64,000 nucleotides of DNA, from positions 104,530,001 through 104,594,000 of the forward strand of contig NC_092589.1 in the NCBI RefSeq assembly GCF_047663525.1, in the 5' to 3' direction. This document shows, piece by piece, positions 36,201 through 48,200 of this stretch. Below the pieces are notes generated by a model, which saw nothing but the letters and a program-made list of their open reading frames with translations, was not told the origin of the DNA and made no database searches. Source of the DNA: Anas platyrhynchos (lineage: Eukaryota > Chordata > Aves > Anseriformes > Anatidae). Both the position numbers and the translations under genes were made by a program. Positions within the stretch are counted from its first letter, which is position 1, and each line of letters opens with the position of its first letter.

Positions 36201-39200
36201 GCACTGAGCCAAGACACGTCCATTTATATTTGCCTAAAAAATAAAAGTAAAACTAAATAACACAAGTTACTGATACAAAAACTGTCGTGTGACAGTAACA
36301 GACCAGAGAGGTGAACACTCTGATGGAGACTACTACAGAAATTCTTCGATATATCTTTTAAATCCAATTCTACATAATAAAAACATATATACATATTTTA
36401 GAAAAATATTACTTGGTGATTGCTGCTGGAGTGGAAGAACCTGTTTCATGAAACTATGAAAACATTTTATTAAACCCATCAAAAACATGTATATGAAAGG
36501 CAATGATTTTGTTCCACAAACATACATAAGGAGAGGTAGAAAATGGCCATAGACAATAATCCACATTCAGCTGCTTAGATTTCTCACACTCACAGCGCAA
36601 ACAGTGCAGACATTCAGGTATTCAGATTATCAGGCTGTTAAGTCCCAAGCATCACCTGACCCCTGGCTTGAGGCATCTAAGATCTACATCCAGAAAGTTC
36701 CCTCCCTGCACAAATACAAGCTCACATTCTTGCTGTCATCAGAAACCCCTGGGATGGAAGACCAGATTTCTATTTTTTTTCCCCCCATTCTTCCTCATAA
36801 CTCAGAGATCAACGGAAGTGCCTAAACACCTTTTATATCCCAAGGTGATTCTTTACGTTGGACTTAGGTACGCTGTACTTAATTCCTTTGAACAGCACCA
36901 AATTCAATATAGAACCATTTCCACTGTGAAGTGAAGGGTATTTTTCTTTGTACCATGTATTGGTGGATGGGCAGAATGTAAAAGAGGAATCATGTCTTAC
37001 AAGGGTAGCTAGAAAATGGAAGACTTGAGTTGAGCACTCTGCTTAGTCTTAGGGAATTCAATACTCCAGTTGCAACATCTCAGTAAGATGTACTTAATCA
37101 AATTTAATCAAAGGAAAAAGACCAGACAGACATTTTCTTTCATTCAACCACTCATAGTAAGAAATACAATGAAATAAATAAGAGGAATCTCAGAAATAAC
37201 TGAGGAGCACAGTCTTTTAGCACCACAGAGCCACTGAAGCAACTGCACTTTTTTGCAGGTAGACCTAATGAGCTACAATTTCACATTCAACTTCTTGCTT
37301 TAAGCAACATTACTGATGCTTCTGGTGATGAACTTGTCTCCTATTTCTTGAATCAACAATCTCCCGATATTTTAAGATATGATAGATGCTCGCACAAATC
37401 AATCTCAGCAAAACCATTCACTAATTACAATCTTTTTTACAGTATTTTTCCCTTCTTTCTTCATAAAAAGAGCACACAGAATGGTGAAAAAACTAATAAA
37501 GACAAAAATGAATGTTTTAATATCTCACAAAAAAGAGTAGCAACAGAAAAATGTAAGCTGGCCTTGTTCTGAAGCAAATAGGTGTGGAATGTGATAGAGA
37601 AATAGAACTGTTGTGACCACTCATTTACAACAAAAGATATTAGACAATTTTTCAAGGGAAAAAAATAAGCTGCTATCTAGATGTAGAACACATTTACAAT
37701 ACTATTCATCTAAATAAAACAATTTTAAAATAATTTTTCTTGTTTCTTTTATCAAAATAACCAGTCTCATTAACATGTATATTTCTGAGTTTTTCTTTCT
37801 AAGAGAGTTTTTTCTCTGAGAAATACATGCTTGCCTTAAAATGCCCTTTCAACTTGGCTCAAATTAAGATGTTCTGATATTCAATGTGTTTCAACAAACA
37901 TTTCCAAAGAACAGAGGCAGTTAAATATTTCCTTTCACATGTTATGTCTGTGTTTAGGTATTAGATGCACTGATGAAATTCAGCAGATACCTTTCTTATA
38001 GTTGCAGAGTACTGAGGGAGCATGCTCTGGTCCAGACCATCTATCTGCTTTAGCTTCTCACAAACAGCTTCCACGCTCATTGTGCTCAGAGACACATGTG
38101 ATACTCCTGTGGTCGATCCTGTGCCTGCTCCTCCTCCCTGTAAGAAGTGAGAAAACATGCATAAAAGATATGTTCAAATACTCAGTACACCCAGAATTTC
38201 TTGATATACACGAGCACAAGCCAAACTGTGTTCAACTACATTTTAAAATAAGAGATGAGAACAAGAGAGCACAGGCATTTTAATTAATATCAGAATATCT
38301 ATATACTGGGAAACACTCATAGACTTTATATGAGAAAAGCCAGAGCATCTTGAGTCCTGCCTACGTGAGAAAACAACCCTTAAATCGTATTATTTAAGAA
38401 AACCAACAGAAATCAGGAATATTAAGTAAGGGTTAATCAATTTCAAATGCATCTTTTTGAAAAGTTTCCCACTGATTTTAGCAGTTAGTGTGTTTTTGGA
38501 TGTTGGTTATTATTGTTATTACTACTTTTAAATAACCCAGACAACTTTTTCCTGTCTTAAAAAAACTCCTGGTTTACCATTAGACAAAGACAACCTGAAA
38601 CACAGCTCCTCAATTACTTGGATTCACTGGGTACTTTTAGCCATATCTGCTCATTTTTGTAAAATCAGTCAAGGGGCTGCGTATCACCATCAGAGCTGGG
38701 AAATACAGTGCAGCACTGCTGCTGCCCTCCAAGATACCGAAAGGATGTTTCATGTATCTGGGGCTCTGGCAAGACTTATGTAGATAAAAAGCATTCACAT
38801 CTCAGATCTGTAATGGAGAAGTTGCCCTGATAACGTTGCCAGCATCTGGGCATTTCCAGGAAAGCGTGGAAAACCAAAACAAATACATCTGCACACAGTC
38901 AGCATATTAAGACAGTGTTTTCTCAAAAAAAAAAAAATAAAAATAACACCCACATTATTCCTGGATGGGCAAAGTGCAAAGATCTGAACAGTTAAGTTAG
39001 TTGCTCCCAGTTCCTAAACGCAAAACCAGAACTAGTTCCACCAGGTGTGCTTTTTTTTTTTTTTTATTATTATTTTTTTCCACCCTCCTCTGGGGAGGGA
39101 GGTTGTACCTTCCCTTTTTATGAACATGCAGTTTTGGTTTGGGCTCCACAGAACATCCACCAAAGTGAAGCTCCTTTTAGGAGGATGCAAAGTAGCTTCT

Positions 39201-42200
39201 GAAGCTTCGGAGCTCATCATCACATGCATAAATTTAAAAGTACATTTTAAATCTCCAAAGTTCAACTAATCAAGTTAGGCTATATTTCTTAATCACCAAT
39301 TAAGGCTATTTTTATAATCCCAATATGTTGTTTTTGCTTTTGTTTTTAATTTTTAATTACTTCAAAGTTATTTAGTTAATCTTGCAGAATTAATCAATTA
39401 ATAGATCCAAAATAATTACCTACTAAAAGCAAGAATTATTACACTTAATGCCATTAACCATATCTAAATTGTCTAAAAGCAGAGTATTTGAGAAGAAACT
39501 ACTCACTTATAAAGGCATCAAACCCCAAACTCATTCTCGACTACCTTAACCTCAGAGTTATCTCATTGTTTTCGGAAATATCCTGATCTGGGGAGGTTGG
39601 CAGATTTCCCACCTGAGGTTCAAGGTTCAGATTGCACACTGGAACAGGCTCTCCAGGGACTCAGTCACTGCACCGAGCCTGTCTGAATTTAAAAAGCGAT
39701 TGGACTGTGCACTTAGTAGCACAGTCTAAACTTTTGGGTAGACCTGTGCGGTGCCAGGAGTTGGACTTGATGATCCTTATGGGTCCCTTCCAACTCGGGA
39801 TATTCTATGATTCTGTGACATGTAATTCCCCCCCGAGTTCTCTGCCAGATATGCTTGAAATGGTCTCAAAACAGGTGAACAATCAACTTCACTCAAAACC
39901 ACCACAGGAGGTGGTGGGGATCCTAAACACCCTTGGCTGAAAACAGAGCTGGGGCTTCTTCTTCTGACCATTTACATAATTGATATTACATGTCAACTGG
40001 GCACTAAATAAAAGATATTTCTATTTTCTGAGTAGGTAGTCATTGCACCTTAGCATTGTCCTTTTGGTACAATCCAGGCACCTGGTTTAGTGGCATGGTA
40101 ATCCTTCCAAGGCCAAGCCACTTACTCTTCAGATTCTGCAATGTTTCCCTAATTACGTGCCTACAACACCTAATTAGTTAACACATTAAGCATGTAAGGA
40201 ATTTAGATCTCAGTTTAACCTGATTTTTAGTACAACTAAAATCCTCAACTAGGTAAGGATTTAAGCCAACCAAATTGATGATGTTGACAGGAAAAAGTTT
40301 AATCTACAAGCTAGTTACTGCATATTTCTAGTATTTTTTTTATATTGTTGTAATATTCTGCATATTCATATTCCCATAAATCCCTATTTCTTCTCTTAAA
40401 ACCATTTTCAGTTTTTCTTCAGACTCCTAAACAGTTTTGTCTAATATTTTCCCATAAACACACTATTTACTATTGCTACGAGTTTAACACATCAATAAAC
40501 AAAAGGTATCATGTCGATTCAAATCCTAACTACCTTTTTGAAAGAACCTTTTATAATTTAAAACAGAAGAAACAGTTATAGCCAGAATCACATCGTGGCA
40601 CTGCTAAAGGAAATGATCCCTAAGCAATGTGTATAAGCAATGGCCTGTGTTCACTAAATTTATTAGGTGGAATATCTATCAGTATCTACACATAAATGAA
40701 GTTTTTAAGACACTTCTAATTTAACAGTTCTCCTTCAGATCAAAATATTTCTTTAAACAGTCAAGAACAAGTCATACTTTCTGCATGCATTAAGAGTTAG
40801 TTTAGAAAGTCCTCTTTTCTGTGTATAAAAAATATATGGAAAAGCAGTCTAATATTTAGACTGTTTTTGTTAAAGCGTGAACTGTTTGAAAGAGATGCAC
40901 ATTAATCCAAATCATTCTTTATAAAAAGCACTCTGAAGAGTAAGTAATGCAATAGCTTTAGGGATATTGTCATCATGTAAGTGAATTAAAACTGTACTTA
41001 AACTGACACATTTTTCAGCCTTAGTGGTTTTGTTAAAGATGCTTAAAGAACATTAGTCGGAGAAGTATTTGCCATGCAAAAGCTAAAAGCAGCTTGTCAA
41101 AACAAACCTCAAGGCTAGTAATGAGCATTAGTTTACAGACAGCCCAGCATGAAGTGCCAGTATGACAGCTTCTGAAATGACTCTAAAAAGTGCGTAATTC
41201 ACAGAAAGTGGCTGTACCTGTCTTTGTCTGTTTAACCCAGACTTACACGGCTTTGAGGAGGAATAAAACAGAATGAGAAGAAACAACAGCTTAAAGTGAC
41301 ATCAACAAGACTGAATATACAGGTGACATGCTTTCAGGGAAACAGAGGAAATCAGCGTTAGGACAGAAAGGTACCATACAGGGATACTTTCATAACGCGA
41401 TGACACTTTTAGGACAGACCTTCATAGTACCCATTTAGGATATGCTACAGAAGACCATTTTCCCACGAGCAGGCTACTCTGTTTTGGACTTGTAAAACAG
41501 CACAGCATTTGCTTGCATAAGAGTTTTACACTGTATTTCCAATGGAAAATCTTGCTGTTAAACACATTCTCCTGTCAAGATCACATTATACTACCTGTGT
41601 TTCAAATCTTTGAAACCTTGTACTTAAGCATGCAAAATAAAATAAAAATCCCACCACCCACAGCACTTAAAAATTACTACTAATAACAAATAGCAAGAGT
41701 AATGAGTAAATATTCAAAACACAACAATGCCACAAAAGCATAATGTTCATTCATGCTCAAACTTTAGAAAAGCAATTCCCGTTTCTTAAAGGGTCTTCTA
41801 TATTTATCTACAGTGCATGCACTGGGCCACGTTAGCTTTCAACCAAAGAACGCACACTACATTTTAAGGTATTACTCATTCTATGCAGCATGAAAAATGT
41901 ATTGAAACAACGTAATTATATTGCAATAAGCTGTATCCTAACCAGCCATAATTAACAATGCAAACTGAAACAGCCAACTAGGATTATTATGGATAACCAC
42001 TTCTAAAGGTAGCTTGGTTTCTAATATAAGAGGGGACACTATGGGGAAGACTCCATCTCAGTGAGAAATTCTTTAGAAGAGCACTCTAGAAGTTTTTGCA
42101 GCTCCTGTCAGAAATCACCTTTTGTGTAGTATAGTAAATACATTAAAAAAAACAAACAAAAAAAAACAAAAAAAAACCACATAGTTTATATTGGTAAAGT

Positions 42201-45200
42201 CAAGTCAGCAGAAGTGCATGTTTGCCTCTGTCCTGGTTTTATCTGGAATAGAATTAACTGTCTCCCTAGTAGCTGGTGTGGTGCTGTGCTTTGGGTTTAG
42301 GATGAGCATCATGCTGGTAGCACACGGATGGCCAAGCTGTGCAGAGCAGTGCTCACACTGCCCAGGGCTGTTCTGCTCCTCACTGCCCTGCCAGCGAGTA
42401 CCTGGGGGGGGGGAACCAGGAGCTGGGGGGCACACGGCCAGGACAGGTGGCCCAGGCTGGCCAAAGGGGTGTCCCACACCACTTGGTGTCATGCTCAGCA
42501 ACAGAACTGGGGTAAAAAAGAAGGAGGAGAGGGATGTTCAGAGTGATGCCATTTGTCTTTCCACGAAACCGTTCCATGCACTGAGCCCCGCTGGCCAGGC
42601 AGTGGCTGACACCTGCCTGCTGAGGAAAAGCAACGAACGGGTTCCCTGCTTTGTTGACTTGCACAGGCAGCTTCTGCTTGCCCCAGTAAGCTGTCTGTCA
42701 ACCCATGAGTTCTCCCACTTTTACCTCTCCAATTCTCTCCTCATGGCACCTGGGGAGAGCAAGCAAGAGACTGGGTGGCGCCGAGCTGCCTGCTGGGGCT
42801 AACTCACAGCAGCCTCCAGCACAGATGGGCAGAGGCTGCTATCTCCAATCAATAAAGAAATTATGTGTGACTTAAGCTGATACCCTAAAATTTGCAATGC
42901 ATCTACATTTTGATCCAACTACATAGATGGTATTGGTAAACTTACTGGTTTGACATCTATGTAAAGAATAGTAAACTATGGTCGAAGATAAACAAGTTTT
43001 AATCAACAAAATCCACATATAGATGGTAGCACAAGTCAGATTATTTATACACGATTGATTGCTCTCAAGGTATTTCTGATTTTCATTAAGTTAACCTAGA
43101 TTTATGTTGATTTTACAAGATAATGATTAAGATTTGAAATTTTAGAACAACAGCAGGGGCCTTAGCATACATACAATCCTCAGCACAGCTCTGTCAGCTC
43201 ATGCAAGGAATAGCACAATGGTCTGTATAAAAAAAAGTGATACTCCTGAAGTTTCTGTTTCTTGCTCTGTAAGGTTAAAAATAATGATTAATTCTGTTTT
43301 ACACAGAAGTAAAATTGCAGTATTTCTGCCTTCTTTCCAGATTTCTCAGAGTCAATTATGATTCTACATGTCCCTCTTGTTTTCAGTCATCAAATCAGTT
43401 ACACACCTTGGTGCTCATTAACTATTTTACACAGTTGCCCCTTAAAAAAAAAGAAGTTTATTTTGTTATTTTACACACACCAATCCATTTGTTAAGACAC
43501 AAGTAAAAACTATCATTTATCTAGTGGCAGTGATCCATTAACTGAGAGCTACCTAACTAGCTGGGTAAAATTATTGTACCTACCACCTACAGATAATTAC
43601 AGTACCTCAAAAAAAAAAGTATAATACTGTTTCCTTTTAACTGAAATTTCAATAAAGCACTGACAAGATGCAAAAGGACTGGGAGACATGGGACAAGAAG
43701 ATACTGAGATAAGGAATCAAACACGGGGAAGACATCAGCTTTTCCAAAAAATATACTACAAGAAAACATTACCTCAAAGTCATCCCTTCACCCAAGGTAC
43801 CTGATGACCTGGGAAAGAGAACTTTAGGGTAAATTCTCCATTGCATTTCCATAATTGCTAAATTAAGGTTATGTGGAATTAAAAACAGCAGTTCTGGGGT
43901 CTGTGTTTTTCTTTTTTTTCCCCCTCTTCATTATACAACAAGAATACTTTTTTGTAACAATTTACTAGAAGAAAAAAAAAACAACAAAACACCACCACTG
44001 AGATCTAACTATAACTGTTGCCAAGGACTATTGGCAGCAATAATTAAGAAAAAGATTAAATTGTGTTAACCTCTTTGGTATTGGATTTTCCACTGATTCC
44101 CAGTTAGAATTAAGATAGAAATCCATAAAGAAGACACCTTTGTGCAAATACTTACAATAAAACAAAAACAAATCGTGGAAAAGGCAGATGTCAGCATTCT
44201 GACTCAAGAATAAACTTATTACCTGTAATTTTATTTTTAGTTTATTTCCATGAAGCGTTGCTTTATACTGTGTTAACTGCAATCATAGAATGACAGGATT
44301 GTAGGTGTTGTAAGGGACCTCCAGGCACCATCGGGTCCAACCCCCCTGCCACAGCAGGTTCCCTAGAGCAGGCTGCCCAGGCAGGCATCCAGACGGGCCT
44401 TGAATATCTCCAGAGAAGGAGACCCCACAGCCTCCCTGGGCAGCCTGTCCCAGTGCTCCGTCACCCTCACCGTGAAGAAGTTCTTCCGCATGTTGGTGCG
44501 GAACTGCCTGGGCTCCATTTTGTGGCCATTGCCCCTTGTCCTGTCCCCACAAACCACTGAGAAGAGGTTGGCCAAGTCCCTCTGTCTCCCACCCCTCAGG
44601 TATTTATACACACTGAGGAGATCCCCTCTCAGTCTTCTCTTCTCCAGGCTGAACAGACCCAGGTCTCTCAGCCTCTCCTCACAGGGAAGATGCTCCAGGC
44701 CCCGTATCATCTTTGTGGCCCCCCGCTGGACAACAGCTTTATGCCACCAGCTGAAGTAGGGCTCAGGTGACAGAGCTGACTGAAACAAGAAGCACACAGC
44801 TAGAATCTAAGTCACAACTGACCAAGTCCATTCTCCGGTCTGTTTAGCTACCACAACACTCATAAGAGCTACTGAGAAAGGTAAGGGAAAAACTACAGGG
44901 AAAAATGTACTACATCTTAGAAGTGAAATATTAGCTCTTAAATTCATTCACGAACTACATTAGTTTTCAACTACTCTATTTGCCCACCAAAGCCACTGAT
45001 GCAGTGTTAGTGAACTGCAGTTATGATTAATGCAGACTCATTACTGCTGGAAAAAGCAATGAGATGCTAAAATTTCCACACCACATGACTACTCATTTAC
45101 CATTGAGGGGTCTGTGGGTGAAGCAAGCCCCTCATCAGCATCCTCCTTGATAACATCCTAACAACAACAAAATATTACGGTTTGGGTAAAATAATCAAGG

Positions 45201-48200
45201 GCTAAACGAAAAATATGAAGTAAACAATGAATGAGAATGATCTCATAACAGTACAGAAACGACACACACATTTGTTTTTCATTAGTGATTAAAGAAAAGA
45301 TTTCAAAACCTTTTGATAGTTTTGCTCAACGTATCAATATCCTAAAATTAGAGCAATTGACAAGTGAGGTTTTTGCTGACTTTTTTTAAAGCTTTCTTTA
45401 GTTCTTAATTCCATTTGAACAACCATCTGTCAGTAAAATAAATACCATTAATAGGAATTTATTCTATAGGAAGCTAGAAAAGTTTGTTCATTCTTCCCTT
45501 TCAATGGATAAAGCTGAATTATACTTACTTATAAAATCATGCTGTATCTAATGCACACTTAAGATTAAATGTATTTTGTTCCACTTGAATGGAAAAACAT
45601 TTCTTTTAACTTTGGCCTTCATATTTGTAGCATTCTTTACAACATCAAGGGATGTCTTTTTACCTTCTTCAGATATCACAGAATTCGTATTACTAAATTT
45701 GAATATAAATTTACCAGCAGCATTCTTTTTCTCACAACATGCTGTACCAATTTATTATAGCACAGTTGACATGTTTATTGACATATTTTCCTGCCAATAC
45801 TACAGGTCTTGATACCTGGATGTCAGAATTAGTTTTCACCTTTCAGTAATTTGTAAAGTTAAAACAAAATACATTTTAAATTGCATGTTAATAACACCTT
45901 TGCTTATACTATTTATAAGATAGAGCTTGCAGTTGTCTAACACCGAATCATCATTAGTAACCTTCATTCGCATTACCCACTATATTTATTGTTTAGGTTA
46001 GTATTTGAATTATCCTTCAAAATACTTACTAGGCCATTGTTCTGATCTCTGGACAAACTCGTTTTTAGTGGTGGACGTGAGATGAGATGAGAACTGCCAG
46101 GGTAATACCTTGGCATGTAAAGATATGGGGCAAAGAATGGCTATGGAAAAAAAAATAAAAATGTAACAAAAAAGGGACAAACAATTACACAAATCAAAAT
46201 GTAATAATAAAATAAAACTTATTTCAACAAAGCACATCCTGTAGTTGAGTTTAACAAAGTGAAAAGAACAATTATTAACAGCTTTCTTTACTTTTTGCAT
46301 TTAATAGAAATCAGTCAAAAGCACTGGAGAGAGTTCTCCAAAACCCCTCAGCAACTGACCCCCCTCTATTCCCTTCAATGGCAGTGGGTGCTCTGGCATG
46401 GGCTGCTGGAGGAACAGAACTGGACACTAACATCTGATTTGAAAATGTGAAAAGGATTTACACTTAGGATATTTTCACTAATCTTTAAGCTACTGAAATC
46501 AAAGTTAGATTCTCAGTAAAATTCAGAATGTTTCACAGGACAAAATAATTATACACAAAAAACTGGATACATAAAAGCATCACTAGAGCTTCCCCTGCTT
46601 ATGGTAATCAATCTGGAGTTTTTGTTTTTTTTTTTTTCTTCTACATATAATAGACTTTAACATTATAGCAGAAAATATTTAGGCTTTGTTTAGTTAGGAA
46701 TATGCCTGTGTGTGTTGTTCAGTACAAATACCATTTTAAAGTAAAATGTTAATTATCATAAAACAAACATCAGAAACATTTTTAAAAAACAAACATTTTG
46801 TTTCCCACAAATACAACCTAACTCTAATCACACTTCTTGTAACCAGGTACCTTTTTATCCCTTTTTACTAACAAACTTCAAGAAAACATACACTATCCAA
46901 GTTTTAATAGTATATCAGTGTAAGGGGTCCAAATGAGAACTCAGGCTATTAATAAAGTTCTAAGTTCTAAGATCTAAGTTCTAAGTTCTAAGTTCTAAAC
47001 TTCTAAGAGATACACGGATCTCAGAACTACAAACACACCTCCTTTTGAATAAAGCACTCCAACCCTTGAAGTGCTGAAATTAATTGTATGAACATGTTTT
47101 CTGAAATCCACACACTACCCACTGGCACGTGATAAAAATGCGTGTGCATTTGAGAATTTGGTAATGCATTTAAGAAGTGCTTCCCTAATATTGTTAAAAT
47201 TTTGTTATCTGTGAATTTGACCTAGGTTTTGAAATAAAGACCTTAGTTTCCTTATCAGTTTTCAGTGGAAAAAAAAGAATCTTCAAACTTGAGGATAAGC
47301 AGAATTACAGAACCTGTAATTGCAAGGCCCGTCTGGATGCCTACCTGGGCAGCCTGCTCTAGGGAACCTATATTGCTATTAATTCATTGCCCAGTTCCTT
47401 AAAAAGTTTTCAAAATATATTTTCAAACATAACATTTTAAAATTGTATTATCCAGCTATTTAACAACAAAAAAAAACATAGTATTTTGTTTGTGTTTCTG
47501 CACATGACAAGATTCTGAGTAGTCTACTAGACCAAATTCACTGTAGTCTAAATAATTTTATGACTTGATGGCCCATCTACGAGGGAGGAGTAAAATATGC
47601 TGAAGTATTCCACTTCGGATTTATCAATAAGGACAAAAAAACAAACAAGCAAAGAATTCTGTGTTCAGAAGCAGCTGTAAATGAATGGAATTCCTGTGTA
47701 CAACAGTTAGATGGCATATGCTACAACTTTGAGTAATTATGACAAAATACAAACTGTTCTCTGTTCTTAGCTGCAAGAGGCAGGTTTTGGACACACCTGT
47801 ATACAATTACCACAAAAATTTCATACGTTCTTCCAACATACAAAGTTAAGATGATAAGCATTGTAATCATTAGTCTAACTGTGGGAGTATGTTTTTGTGT
47901 GATTTTCAGTTTTACTTGGATAGGTAAGAGAAACAACATCTAGGCTTTGCCATACATTTACTGGCTGGTACAGAATGATTCAGAAAATACAGATTTAAAT
48001 TTATTTCACTGTCATAAGGCACATTCTATGGTATGTCGTGGAAATAAAATCATTTTCAAAAAAAGTTTATGTTACTTCTTAAATAATTAAATGCCTCAGT
48101 TTTCCATTAACAGCTTAAACCACATGGAAAACCCACAAGGCATGAGAGGCTTAATTATTATACTGCATCCAAGTGCCTAGCTCTCACAGCAAAGACTATC

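Larger units (their letters stand above)
38138..45100 (-). other. KIDINS220: KIDINS220 intron with CR1 copies and a solo LTR
   Basis: A 7.0-kb intron, the largest that lies wholly inside the window. It contains CR1 copies at 39590-39822 and 44281-44775, the ERVL-type solo LTR at 42229-42811, a poly-T/ATT tract at 39051-39078 and an AAAC-rich tract at 42144-42178. The rest is AT-rich and unremarkable; I found no further conserved exon. Confidence 0.8.

Noticed and set aside
42191..42802. 203-aa open frame
   Set aside because: It lies over the solo LTR and is not a retroviral or host protein.
44363..44797. 144-aa minus-strand open frame as a host gene
   Set aside because: It is the reverse-transcriptase end of a CR1 copy.
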